This document shows, in pieces, positions 33,820 through 42,014 of a DNA stretch of 51,887 bases. The stretch is taken from positions 1 to 51,887 of the forward strand of contig CBFGWV010000009.1 of NCBI GenBank assembly GCA_965652545.1, written 5' to 3'. The number at the start of each line of letters is the position of its first letter. The first letter of the stretch is position 1. Source of the stretch: CBFGWV01 sp965652545. GTDB taxonomy: Bacteria; Pseudomonadota; Gammaproteobacteria; Competibacterales; Competibacteraceae. Both the position numbers and the translations under genes were made by a program. The notes under the pieces were generated by a model. That model made no database searches and had not been told where the DNA came from. It saw only the letters and a program-made list of their open reading frames with translations.

Positions 33820-34826
33820 GCACACTCGTGGGATTATTGTCCGCTGCCGCCACAACGTGGCTGGTACTGCTTCTGTTGATGCGGTGGTCGCCGCGTCTGG
33901 GGTTCATCGATCGTCCCAACGAGCGCTCTATGCACGCGTTGGCCACCCCCCGCTGTGGCGGGCTTGCTCTAGCTGCCGGCGTTTCCGTCGGGGTGCTGAT
34001 TCTGCGTCCACCGGGGCCGCTCCAGGCGCCAATTCCCGTTCTGGCGCTGCTGGTCCTTCTTGGTGTATCAGCTTGGGATGACCGGGGACATGTGAACCCC
34101 GTGCTGCGATTGCTGGTCCATGTCGCGGTGGGGGTGGCCGTGGTCGGAAGCGGCTACCGCATTTCGGGGCCGTGGTGGCCTGGCGTGAACTTGGATGTTC
34201 CTTATGGCGTGCTACTATTCGCTTCAGTATTGTTTTTGATCTGGATGATCAATCTGTACAATTTCATGGACGGACTGGACGGGTTCGCTGGTGGTATGGC
34301 CGTTATCGGCTTCTCGGCGCTGGCGGTGCTGGGGCGGGATATCCCCGGCTTTACCCAGTGCGGCTTGCTTGTCGCCACTTGTGCGTTGGTGTTCGTCGGA
34401 TTCAACTTTCCACCCGCCCGGGTGTTTCTAGGCGATGCCGGTTCAGCCACGCTGGGATGGTGCGCCGGCCTTATGGCGTTTTGGGGTGCATCGAAGGGCG
34501 CCGTTCCCCTCTGGCTTTCGGTACTGGTGTTTTCGCCGTTCATCGTGGATGCCACAGTTACGTTGATATCCAGACTGGTAAAAGGGTGCAAGCCTTGGCA
34601 GGCCCACCGCGAACATGCTTATCAGCGGCTGATTCTCAACGGCTGGAGTCGCCGGCGCACGGTGGTGTCGGCCTATTTCCTCATGGCAGCGTGCGCAGCT
34701 ACTGCTCTGTGGGCCCAGCATCGTGAACCGGTGGTTCAGGGCGCCTTGTTGATTGGATGGATCGCCGTTTACGCCGGCATTCTGATTGGAGTCAATGTGC
34801 ACGAGCGTCAAGGACTGAGTGGATGA
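33816..34826 (+). CDS. Undecaprenyl-phosphate sugar-1-phosphate transferase (WecA/WbpL-like)
   Basis: 336 residues from ATG 33816 (overlaps the reductase stop). Polytopic, around ten membrane helices, of the MraY/WecA family: GFIDRPNERSMH with the start-side motif, WMINLYNFMDGLDGFAGG (the Asp-rich NxxNxxDGxDG segment), VFLGDAGSATLGW and HREHAYQRL. It would attach the first sugar phosphate to the lipid carrier at the inner membrane. Neighbour genes suggest a 6-deoxy HexNAc as donor. Confidence 0.93.
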   Translation: MSTLVGLLSAAATTWLVLLLLMRWSPRLGFIDRPNERSMHALATPRCGGLALAAGVSVGVLILRPPGPLQAPIPVLALLVLLGVSAWDDRGHVNPVLRLLVHVAVGVAVVGSGYRISGPWWPGVNLDVPYGVLLFASVLFLIWMINLYNFMDGLDGFAGGMAVIGFSALAVLGRDIPGFTQCGLLVATCALVFVGFNFPPARVFLGDAGSATLGWCAGLMAFWGASKGAVPLWLSVLVFSPFIVDATVTLISRLVKGCKPWQAHREHAYQRLILNGWSRRRTVVSAYFLMAACAATALWAQHREPVVQGALLIGWIAVYAGILIGVNVHERQGLSG

Positions 34827-36700
34827 GGCCGTTGATCTACCGCCTGCGCAATCGCACAGCGGCGCTGGTGCACGATCTGATGATGGTGCCCTTGGCATGG
34901 TTTGGGGCGTTGTGGTTGCGCTTCAACCTTGAAACCATTCCGCACGCATATTGGCAGCGGGCTTTGCTGCTGCTGCCCCTGGTGCTGGCGATCCATGGCG
35001 TCGCCTTCTTGTATTTCGGGTTGTACCGCGGCGTCTGGCGGTTCGCCTCGATGCCGGACTTCGTCCGCATCCTCAAGGCCGTGACGGCGGCCCTCGTGGG
35101 TTGCCTGCTGCTGGTGCTCATGACCACCGAAATGCGTTATGTGCCGCGGTCGGCTTTCGTTCTGCACGGGTTGTTGCTGCTGGCCATGCTGTGCCTGCCG
35201 CGCTTTTTCTATCGCTGGCTGAAGGACTACCGCCGTTACTTTGGAACGGGCGAGCGCGTACTGATCGTTGGTGCGGGGCAGGCCGGCGAAATGCTGGTCC
35301 GCGATCTGCTTCGCGATACCGATGGCGGTTACTGGCCGATCGGTTTTGTCGATGACGACTCGCGCAAGAAGGGGACGGAAGTTCGCGGGGTGCGTGTTCT
35401 GGGCCATTGCCAGGATATTGCCCGGCTGGTCGTGCGTCACCGGATCGACCGCGTGCTGATTGCGATCCCGTCGGCTTCGGCGGCGCAACTGCGGCGCATC
35501 GTCGCGTTCTGCGAAAACAGTGAGCGCCCATTCCGCACCTTACCCAGATGGCACGACCTGCTGGCCGACCATGCCATCCTCCACGAACTTCGAGAGGTTT
35601 CCATCGAGGATTTGCTGGGCCGGGAACCGGTCGAGCTCGACTGGAATGTGATTGGTCGCGCCGTTCGCGGGCGCACCGTGCTAGTCAGCGGTGGCGGTGG
35701 GTCCATAGGCTCGGAGTTGTGCCGGCAGGTCGCCGCCCTGGAGCCTGCGCAGTTGATCATCATCGAGCGCAGCGAGTTCAACCTGTACCAGATCGATCTG
35801 GAGCTGCGCGAGCGATTTCCCGCACTGGTCCTGCATGCGCGCTTGATGGACGTGTGTGATCAGGCGGCGGTGGACAAAGTGTTTGCCGAGTTCCAGCCCG
35901 ATACGGTCTATCATGCGGCCGCCTACAAGCATGTGCCGTTGCTCGAAGTCCAGGCGCGGGAGGCTATCCGTAACAATCTCTTCGGCACGATCAACATGGC
36001 TGGGGCCGCCGATCGCCTGGGGTGTGGCACGTTTGTCCTGATCTCGACGGACAAAGCGGTAAACCCGGCAAATCTCATGGGTGTGAGTAAGCAACTGGCC
36101 GAAATTTACTGTCAAAACTTCAACCGCCGCTCGTCGACTCGTTTCGTCATTGTTCGATTCGGCAATGTGCTCGGTTCGGCTGGCAGTGTGGTGCCCTTGT
36201 TCCGTCGGCAGATCGAAAACGGTGGGCCGGTTACGGTGACGCATCCAGATGTGTCCAGGTATTTCATGACCATCCCTGAGGCCAGTCAGTTGATACTGCA
36301 GGCCGGTGCTGTCGGGGAGGGTGGCGAGATCTACGTTCTGGATATGGGCGAGGCGGTGAACATCCGCTATCTCGCCGAGCAGATGATTCTACTGTCGGGC
36401 AAGCAACCGGGGACGGACATCCAGATCGTGTTCACTGGATTGAGGCCGGGCGAGAAGCTTCAGGAAGAATTGTTCCATGCCAGCGAGGATCTGGTGGACA
36501 CCGGCTATCCGAAACTGCGGCTTGCGCAGCAGCGTAAAGTCGATTGGGCCGTATTCTCGCGCGCTGTGGACGTTCTGGGTGAGGCGATAAGCGTATATGA
36601 CGAGCCGCGTGTGCGGGCCGTGGCCCTGCGGCTGGTGCGCGACATGGACGACGAGACGCCCGTCGAGGTGGCCCGTCTTGGTCGCATAGTGGGTGGTTAA
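34823..36700 (+). CDS. wbpM: UDP-N-acetylhexosamine 4,6-dehydratase (WbpM/PglF type)
   Basis: 625 residues from ATG 34823, overlapping the previous stop. Four N-terminal membrane helices (about 13-130), a CoA-binding-like Rossmann segment (VLIVGAGQAGEMLVRDLL near 150), then the catalytic SDR domain (VLVSGGGGSIGSELCRQVA near 290, HAAAYKHVPLLE, STDKAVNPANLMGVSK). As in WbpM and PglF the usual SDR Tyr is replaced by Met (MGVSK). It converts UDP-GlcNAc to the 4-keto-6-deoxy sugar at the membrane face. It closes the polysaccharide locus. Confidence 0.95.
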   Translation: MRPLIYRLRNRTAALVHDLMMVPLAWFGALWLRFNLETIPHAYWQRALLLLPLVLAIHGVAFLYFGLYRGVWRFASMPDFVRILKAVTAALVGCLLLVLMTTEMRYVPRSAFVLHGLLLLAMLCLPRFFYRWLKDYRRYFGTGERVLIVGAGQAGEMLVRDLLRDTDGGYWPIGFVDDDSRKKGTEVRGVRVLGHCQDIARLVVRHRIDRVLIAIPSASAAQLRRIVAFCENSERPFRTLPRWHDLLADHAILHELREVSIEDLLGREPVELDWNVIGRAVRGRTVLVSGGGGSIGSELCRQVAALEPAQLIIIERSEFNLYQIDLELRERFPALVLHARLMDVCDQAAVDKVFAEFQPDTVYHAAAYKHVPLLEVQAREAIRNNLFGTINMAGAADRLGCGTFVLISTDKAVNPANLMGVSKQLAEIYCQNFNRRSSTRFVIVRFGNVLGSAGSVVPLFRRQIENGGPVTVTHPDVSRYFMTIPEASQLILQAGAVGEGGEIYVLDMGEAVNIRYLAEQMILLSGKQPGTDIQIVFTGLRPGEKLQEELFHASEDLVDTGYPKLRLAQQRKVDWAVFSRAVDVLGEAISVYDEPRVRAVALRLVRDMDDETPVEVARLGRIVGG

Positions 36701-36774
36701 GCTACCGACCGGCTTGTTCGGTGTCGGTGGATGACTGGTCAACTTTTTTGTTTCTCGGAGATCTTCAGACAGGT

Positions 36775-36951
36775 ATGCAACGACCGAAGATTGCAGTTGA
36801 TGCCCTGGATTTATCCTCCTTCTCGGTGGATGAGCTCAATAAGCTGATTAGAGATGCCCAGCGAACCTTGGACCTGCGCGAATTCGAGAAGGGCCTGGAG
36901 CAGGCGGTCAATCAATACCGTACCCGCGATCAGCGCGTTATTCGGCTGTGA
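36775..36951 (+). CDS. Small hypothetical, H-NS-like N-terminal pattern
   Basis: 58 residues from ATG 36775; an upstream in-frame GTG at 36721 would give 76 but the added part looks untranslated. The sequence DLSSFSVDELNKLIRDAQ followed by a charged helix (LREFEKGLEQAVNQYRTR) resembles the oligomerisation helices of H-NS-type proteins, without a DNA-binding AT-hook part. Truncated H-NS relatives that modulate full-length H-NS are known. Coding status and family are uncertain; it lies just after an acquired-looking surface locus. Confidence 0.4.
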   Translation: MQRPKIAVDALDLSSFSVDELNKLIRDAQRTLDLREFEKGLEQAVNQYRTRDQRVIRL

Positions 36952-36971
36952 TGTAAATCCGATAATGGTGT

Positions 36972-36995
36972 GGCGCCTGCGCGCATGCAGGCGCC
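36972..36995 (+). repeat. GC-rich hairpin after the polysaccharide locus
   Basis: GGCGCCTGC (36972-36980) and GCAGGCGCC (36987-36995) are perfect 9-bp arms around GCGCAT, 21 bases after the small gene. It lacks a T-run. It may end or protect the 3' end of the long polysaccharide transcript. Confidence 0.5.
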
Positions 36996-37160
36996 TGAGG
37001 CCGCTCGTGCGCTCGATAAAATCGTGTTGACCGATTCGGCCGTCAGCGGCGTCCGGTTACTTGAGACATATCGAAGCGACAAAAGGCTTACGCCAAAAGT
37101 GGGGATGACAGAGAAGTCGTGGGAGTCGTTCGCTATTTCCGAGACATGGCGTCGAGGCAA

Positions 37161-37210
37161 TAAAAAACGACTTGGTCACCCAGAAGTCGGCGAGGCAGTG
37201 ACCAAGTCGT
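37161..37210 (-). terminator. Intrinsic terminator of the ypjD–corC–regulator strand
   Basis: ACGACTTGGTCAC (37167-37179) and GTGACCAAGTCGT (37198-37210) are perfect 13-bp arms with an 18-base loop. On the minus strand the stem is followed by a run of T (37162-37167 read as A on plus). It lies about 140 bases beyond the response-regulator stop. In the plus direction there is no T-run. Confidence 0.85.
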
Positions 37211-37352
37211 AAAAGAAACGCCACGATAAGGCCGTCAAGAGCATGTCCCTCATGACCTTATGGGTATATAAGGTAGCGATGAGGCGTCAGGGTAAACAGT
37301 AGGACGATCCGTGAAGGGGTTATGGTTTTCCCTAGGGCAGCCGTTCAACGAT

Positions 37353-37976
37353 CTAACCCTCCTCGTCCGCCCCTGCGATTCGAAGCAAGCGGATCACGTC
37401 GGACAACGACTCAGCCCCTAGCTTATCCATCAGCTTCTTGCGGTGCACCTCGACGGTTGGAAGGCTAAGGTCCAGTCGGCTGGCGATGACTTTGTTGTAG
37501 AGGCCCTGGGCGATCAACTCCATGACTTGGCGCTCCCTTGCTGTCAGCGATTGCAACCGGCGTCGTGCCTCTTGCATGCGATGCTGTCGACGCTGCCGGT
37601 TAAGGTCCAGCTCCAGTGCCTGGGTGACTGCATCGATGAGAATATCGCTGTCGAATGGCTTTTGAAGAAAGTGCAAGGCGCCCTGCTTCATGGCGCGGAC
37701 AGCCATGGGCACATCGGCATGGCCGGAAATCATAACCACCGGCGGTGAGTCCGCTGTCAGAAACTCCTGCAGTTCCAACCCGCTCATGCCTGGCAGGCGG
37801 ACGTCCAGGATGATGCAGCAGGGGCCGGGGATGGGTTGACGGGTCAGGAATGCATCGGCGCTGCCAAAGTCGCGCACCGCGAAGCCGGCGCTCTCCAGCA
37901 ATACGGTCAGGCTGTCGCGTACGGCGCGCTCGTCATCGACGATCAACACCGTACCGGTAGGGGCGTCCGCGCTCAT
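37353..37976 (-). CDS. FixJ/NarL-type two-component response regulator
   Basis: 207 residues from ATG 37976, which overlaps the stop of the upstream CorC-like gene (a longer frame to 38009 exists but starts inside it). Receiver domain: LIVDDERAVRD (acidic pair), IILDVRLPGMSG (phospho-Asp), MISGHADV, LQKPFDSD (Lys). After residue 140 a LuxR-type helix-turn-helix: LTARERQVMELIAQGLYNKVIA, SLPTVEVHRKKLMDKLG. No histidine kinase gene is in the window, so the partner is elsewhere. Coupled translation with a CNNM/CorC protein is unusual. Targets unknown. Confidence 0.94.
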   Translation of the reverse strand: MSADAPTGTVLIVDDERAVRDSLTVLLESAGFAVRDFGSADAFLTRQPIPGPCCIILDVRLPGMSGLELQEFLTADSPPVVMISGHADVPMAVRAMKQGALHFLQKPFDSDILIDAVTQALELDLNRQRRQHRMQEARRRLQSLTARERQVMELIAQGLYNKVIASRLDLSLPTVEVHRKKLMDKLGAESLSDVIRLLRIAGADEEG

Positions 37977-39253
37977 TCGCGCTCGCCGGTTTGATCGCTT
38001 GCCGCCCACATACGGACGGCGCGAATGCGGTTGCCGTTCATACGCAGTATTTCCATATCGTGGCCGCCCAGCGTCAAACGCGCACCGGGTTCGGGTATGG
38101 CCTCGAGCGCTTCCATGATCAAACCGTTCAGGGTGCGGGGGCCGTCGATGGGCAATGTGCAGTTGAGCGCGCGGTTGAGCGCGCGCACGCTGATGGAGGC
38201 GTCCACCTCGAAGCCATCGCTACTGGGGTGTATCCACTGCCGTCCTCCAGTGGAGGGGTCTGTCGTGAACTCGCCGACGATCTCCTCCAGGATGTCTTCT
38301 AGAGTGACCAGTCCGAGCAGGTCGCCGTATTCGTCGACCACCAGTCCCATGCGCCGCCGCTCTTTCTGGAAGTTCAACAGCTGTGTGTTCAGGCCGGTGC
38401 CTTCGGGAATGAAATAGGGCTCGCGGATTAGCGATTCCAGGCGGCTGCGTGTCAGCGCTTCGTCATGGAGTGCGAGCAACCCCAGCTTGCGCAGGTGCAG
38501 AACGCCGACCACATTGTCGATGTGGTCACGATAAACCAGCAACCGGCTGTAAGGACTCTGTCTTGCAGTATCCAGAATGGTGTCCCAGTCGTCGTTGAGG
38601 TCCACGCCCCTGACCTCGTTGCGTGGCACCATGATGTCTTCGACCGTGACGTCCTCAAGATCCAGGATGCTCAGCAGCATGGTCTGATGGCGTTTGGGAA
38701 TCATCGCGCCGGCTTCCATGACCACGGTGCGCAGCTCCTGCGCCGACAACGCGCTCTGGTCGGCGCTACGGGGCTGCAGTCCGACCAGTCTCAGCAACGC
38801 GCCGGCCACGATGTTCACGCAATAGACGACCGGGTAGAACACGGTCAACAGGGGAGCCAGTACCCGGCTCGCAGGGAAGGCCACCCGCTCGGGATGCAGA
38901 GCCGCGAGTGTCTTCGGTGCAACTTCGCTGACGATCAGCACCACGAGAGTCAGGGCGAACACGGCCACGGCGATGCCCGCATCACCCAGGAGACGTACAG
39001 CGATAATGGTGGCCAGCGACGAGGCCATGATGTTGACGAGGTTGTTGCCCAGCAGAATGAGCCCGATGAGGCGATCCGGCTTCTCCAGCAGCTTCTGGGC
39101 ACGCAGGGCGTCCCGTTGTCCCTGGTTCGCCAAGTGGCGCAGGCGGTATCGGTTCAGGGACATCAAGCCGGTTTCGGAGCCGGAGAAAAACGCGGAGATC
39201 AGTAGCAATACGACCAGAGCGCCGAAAAGGAGCCCTAAGGGAATGTCATTCAA
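37973..39253 (-). CDS. CNNM/CorC-HlyC family transporter
   Basis: 426 residues with a DUF21/CNNM membrane domain (about 1-190; SAFFSGSETGLMSLNRYRL near the start), a CBS pair (about 205-330; DIMVPRNEVRGVDL, LVVDEYGDLLGLVTLEDI) and a C-terminal CorC_HlyC domain. Relatives (YfjD, MpfA) act in magnesium or other divalent-ion efflux. The start codon is TTG (39253-39251); no ATG is nearby. A tandem 12-base repeat encodes RALNRALN at 38162-38185. Its stop overlaps the regulator gene. Confidence 0.92.
   Translation of the reverse strand: MNDIPLGLLFGALVVLLLISAFFSGSETGLMSLNRYRLRHLANQGQRDALRAQKLLEKPDRLIGLILLGNNLVNIMASSLATIIAVRLLGDAGIAVAVFALTLVVLIVSEVAPKTLAALHPERVAFPASRVLAPLLTVFYPVVYCVNIVAGALLRLVGLQPRSADQSALSAQELRTVVMEAGAMIPKRHQTMLLSILDLEDVTVEDIMVPRNEVRGVDLNDDWDTILDTARQSPYSRLLVYRDHIDNVVGVLHLRKLGLLALHDEALTRSRLESLIREPYFIPEGTGLNTQLLNFQKERRRMGLVVDEYGDLLGLVTLEDILEEIVGEFTTDPSTGGRQWIHPSSDGFEVDASISVRALNRALNCTLPIDGPRTLNGLIMEALEAIPEPGARLTLGGHDMEILRMNGNRIRAVRMWAASDQTGERE
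38162..38185. repeat. Tandem 12-base duplication inside the CorC-like gene
   Basis: GTTGAGCGCGCG occurs twice in a row (38162-38173, 38174-38185). Read on the minus strand it encodes a doubled Arg-Ala-Leu-Asn in the C-terminal domain. The frame is kept, so this is a recent or tolerated slip. Confidence 0.8.
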
Positions 39254-39293
39254 GCCTGGTGGCCTTGAGTCGGCGGTTTAAGCGCCGGTTGTA

Positions 39294-39308
39294 GTGGGGC
39301 TGCCCCAC
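39294..39308. repeat. Short palindrome between ypjD and the CorC-like gene
   Basis: GTGGGGC and GCCCCAC flank a single T. There is no T-run on the minus strand, so it is at most a weak terminator or pausing site in the 71-base gap. Confidence 0.35.
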
Positions 39309-39324
39309 ACTGTCAAGCGTCTTC

Positions 39325-40143
39325 CTACCATTGCTTCCCTAGGATAAGTTCCAGGACCATCTTGCTGCCGAAGTAGGCGATCATGAGCACGGCGAAGCCC
39401 GCCAGTGTCCAGCGGATGGCGATTCGCCCCCGCCAGCCGCGATACCGACGGCCCCACAGCAGTATGGCGAATACGCCCCAGGCGGCCAGGGACAGCACCG
39501 TCTTGTGTACTAAATGCTGCGCGAAGATATCCTCCAGAAAAACAAAGCCGCTGGCCAGCGCCAATGTCAGCAGGCCGAAACCCAGTACGATCAACTGAAA
39601 GAGCAGGTGCTCCATTGCGACCAGCGGTGGTATGCCGCGTACGAAGCCCCCTGGTTGGCCATGGCGAAGGCGATAGTTTTGAATCGCCAGCAGTAGGGAT
39701 TGCACGGCGGCCAGGGCGAGAAAGGAATAGGCGAGGATGGACAGCATGATGTGGGTCTCCAGTTGCCACGTGGAGACATCGCTGACGATACGCGTGGACG
39801 AGAACCCGAGGCTCATGAGCACTGTCACCGCGGCAAAGGGCAGCAGGACGATACCCAGGTTCTCTACTGGTTTTACGGCCGTTGCCACCACCAGAACCAC
39901 TGCAATCAGCCAACCGGTGAGCGACAAGGCATGAAAGAAGCCGAGATTGAACCCATCCGGCAGCACCAGCGTGCGTGATAGCAGCGCTCCGTGCAGCAGG
40001 ATGGCCAGTACGCCAAGCGCCAGCAGCATGGGCCGTCCATCCTGCCCCGTGGCCCGCCCGCCGCGGGACAATCGTACGGCGACCACCGCGCCGGCGACCA
40101 GATAAAGCAGGGCAGCCAGTCCGCCGAGTATCACTTCTGACAT
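39325..40143 (-). CDS. ypjD: YpjD/CcsA-family membrane protein
   Basis: 272 residues from ATG 40143 (MSEVILGG); the frame continues upstream over the ffh promoter and is not used. About eight membrane helices, with the CcsA-type core: LETHIMLSILAYSFLALAA, and AHQLVHK-like AQHLVHKTVLSLAAW. The family is related to haem-handling cytochrome c assembly proteins, but the role of YpjD itself is not established; it is regularly found divergent from ffh in gammaproteobacteria, as here. Confidence 0.93.
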   Translation of the reverse strand: MSEVILGGLAALLYLVAGAVVAVRLSRGGRATGQDGRPMLLALGVLAILLHGALLSRTLVLPDGFNLGFFHALSLTGWLIAVVLVVATAVKPVENLGIVLLPFAAVTVLMSLGFSSTRIVSDVSTWQLETHIMLSILAYSFLALAAVQSLLLAIQNYRLRHGQPGGFVRGIPPLVAMEHLLFQLIVLGFGLLTLALASGFVFLEDIFAQHLVHKTVLSLAAWGVFAILLWGRRYRGWRGRIAIRWTLAGFAVLMIAYFGSKMVLELILGKQW

Positions 40144-40195
40144 GTGAGGTGAACCCAAAAGGTTTTCGTCAAAGCGTTCGCGCCGGTGCTCAGGG

Positions 40196-40201
40196 TATAC
40201 T
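40196..40201 (+). promoter_or_regulatory. Possible -10 box for ffh
   Basis: TATACT matches five of six bases and lies 33 bases before the ffh ATG. No good -35 box is seen at 16-18 bases. The core GTATAC is a palindrome and reads TATACC on the minus strand, so the divergent ypjD gene could use the same spot. Confidence 0.35.
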
Positions 40202-40234
40202 CGCGCCTTTGACCCGCAAAGCCCCGAGTTCATC

Positions 40235-41605
40235 ATGTTCGATAGTTTGAGCGAACGCCTTCAGCGCACCGTAAAACACCTGCGCGGTCAGGCCCGACTG
40301 ACTGAAGACAACATCAAGGATGCCTTGCGCGAAGTGCGCATGGCCTTGTTGGAGGCCGATGTCGCCTTGCCGGTCGTCAAGGCCTTCATCGAGCATGTGC
40401 GCGAGCGCGCGATGGGACGCGAGGTCCAGCAGAGCCTCAACCCCGGTCAGGTGTTCATCAAGGTCGTCAATGACGAGCTCGTCCAGATCATGGGCGCAGC
40501 GAACGAAACCCTGGATCTGCGAAGCCAGCCGCCGGCGGTGGTGCTGCTCGCCGGTTTGCAAGGCTCGGGCAAGACCACCACCACGGGCAAGCTCGCCCGC
40601 TTCCTGAAGGAGCGGCAGCACAAGAAGGTCATGGTGGTGAGTTGCGACGTCTATCGTCCGGCGGCCATCGAACAGCTTCGCACCGTGGCTGCCGATGTCG
40701 GCGCCACCTTCTTTCCAAGCGACGCCTCCCAAAAACCGCTGGATATCGCCAGCGCGGCCCTGGAGGCGGCACGCAGGCAGTTCATGGACGTGCTGCTGGT
40801 CGATACCGCCGGCCGTTTGCATGTTGATGCGGACATGATGGCCGAGGTCCAGGCTTTGCACGCGGCGATCAGGCCGGTCGAAACCTTGTTCGTCGTCGAC
40901 GCCATGACCGGACAGGATGCGGCCAATACGGCCAAGGCTTTTGGAGACGCGCTGCCGCTTACCGGTGTCGTGCTGACCAAGGCCGATGGCGACGCTCGTG
41001 GCGGCGCGGCCTTGTCCGTCCGGCATATCACCGGGAAGCCGATCAAATTTCTCGGTGTCGGCGAGCGTAGCCAGGCGTTGGAGCCTTTTCACCCGGAGCG
41101 TGTCGCCTCGCGCATTCTCGGCATGGGCGATGTGCTCTCACTGGTCGAGGATATCGAGCGGAAGGTCGATCGCGAAAAAGCTGAAAAGCTCACGCAGAAG
41201 TTCAAGAAGGGCAAGACGTTCGATCTGGAGGATTTCCGCGACCAGATGGACCAGATGCTCGGCATGGGTGGTATGGCGGCCTTCATGGACAAGCTGCCGG
41301 GTATGGAGCGTCTGCCGGACGGTGTCCGGCAGCAGGCCAGCGATAAAGAGGTCAAGCGTCTGGTGGCGATCATCAACTCCATGACCGCCCAGGAGCGGCG
41401 CCACCCGGACATCATCAAAGGGTCGCGCCGCCGTCGAATCGCCGCCGGTTCCGGCACTCAGATCCAGGACGTGAACAAGCTGCTCAAGCAGTTCACCCAA
41501 ATGCAGAAGATGATGAAAAAACTCTCCAAGGGCGGTATGGGTAAGCTCATGCGCAGCCTCAAGGGCCGGCTGCCGATGGGTGGCGGGTTCCCGCCCATGG
41601 GGTAG
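40235..41605 (+). CDS. ffh: Signal recognition particle protein
   Basis: GTPase that, with 4.5S RNA, targets nascent membrane proteins to FtsY. 456 residues, the normal length. N domain (about 1-85), G domain with GLQGSGKTTTTGKLA near 105, DVYRPAAIEQL, DTAGRLHVD, TKADGDARGGAALS, and a Met-rich M domain from about 325 (QMDQMLGMGGMAAFMDKLPG, MTAQERRHPDII, FTQMQKMMKKLSKGGMGKLM). Divergent from ypjD and followed by the rpsP operon. Confidence 0.98.
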   Translation: MFDSLSERLQRTVKHLRGQARLTEDNIKDALREVRMALLEADVALPVVKAFIEHVRERAMGREVQQSLNPGQVFIKVVNDELVQIMGAANETLDLRSQPPAVVLLAGLQGSGKTTTTGKLARFLKERQHKKVMVVSCDVYRPAAIEQLRTVAADVGATFFPSDASQKPLDIASAALEAARRQFMDVLLVDTAGRLHVDADMMAEVQALHAAIRPVETLFVVDAMTGQDAANTAKAFGDALPLTGVVLTKADGDARGGAALSVRHITGKPIKFLGVGERSQALEPFHPERVASRILGMGDVLSLVEDIERKVDREKAEKLTQKFKKGKTFDLEDFRDQMDQMLGMGGMAAFMDKLPGMERLPDGVRQQASDKEVKRLVAIINSMTAQERRHPDIIKGSRRRRIAAGSGTQIQDVNKLLKQFTQMQKMMKKLSKGGMGKLMRSLKGRLPMGGGFPPMG

Positions 41606-41632
41606 GTGTGCAACGCGACGCGGCTAAAGTCC

Positions 41633-41660
41633 TTCACAAGTTCGCGATTTCAGGTAGAAT
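41633..41660 (+). promoter_or_regulatory. Sigma-70 promoter of the rpsP operon
   Basis: TTCACA (41633-41638) and TAGAAT (41655-41660), each five of six, with a 16-base spacer. The leader to the rpsP ATG is about 80 bases and contains the small hairpin TTCGC-AAGA-GCGAA and GGTTT-TT-AAACC just before the start, which may affect translation. Confidence 0.7.
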
Positions 41661-41747
41661 CCGCCGTTTGTTTCTGCCGGCTGCCCAATGGCACGCTGGT
41701 GTGCGCTTTACGTTTTCGCAAGAGCGAATCAGGGGTTTTTAAACCGC

Positions 41748-42005
41748 ATGGTCACCATTCGTCTGTCCAGGGGCGGCGCCAAGAAGCGGCCCTTTTTCCA
41801 CGTCGTCGTTACCGACAGCCGTAGCCGTCGCGATGGCCGTTACATCGAGCGCATCGGGTTCTTCAACCCGGTCGCCAGCGGTGCCGAGGTTCCGCTGCAG
41901 TTGGATGAAGCGCGTCTGACCTACTGGCTTGGCCAGGGTGCGCAGGCGTCGGATCGGGTCGGTAGCCTGATCAAGCGGCAGCGCAAGGCGCAGGTCGCGG
42001 CGTAA
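41748..42005 (+). CDS. rpsP: 30S ribosomal protein S16
   Basis: 85 residues from ATG 41748: MVTIRLSRGGAKKRPFFHVV, GRYIERIGFFNPVA, and YWLGQGAQASDRVGSLIKR are the S16 pattern. A longer frame begins at 41688 but the conserved start is clear. First gene of rpsP-rimM-trmD-rplS, the standard order. Confidence 0.98.
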   Translation: MVTIRLSRGGAKKRPFFHVVVTDSRSRRDGRYIERIGFFNPVASGAEVPLQLDEARLTYWLGQGAQASDRVGSLIKRQRKAQVAA

Positions 42006-42014
42006 GTCATATCC

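Larger units (their letters stand above)
36952..37352. other. 401-base stretch without a convincing gene
   Basis: Contains a GC-rich hairpin at 36972-36995, the minus-strand terminator at 37161-37210 and a small inverted pair CCTTAT/ATAAGG at 37256-37273. An 80-codon frame at 36970-37212 exists, but its last third is the terminator hairpin itself, so I do not call it. No tRNA, IS end or promoter was recognised with confidence. Confidence 0.5.

Noticed and set aside
36970..37212. 80-codon frame after the small H-NS-like gene
   Set aside because: Starts within a hairpin and ends within the minus-strand terminator; unlikely to be coding.
36952..37352. Possible tRNA or mobile-element attachment site after the glycan locus
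   Set aside because: No tRNA-like arms, integrase or direct repeats were found; only hairpins and a terminator.
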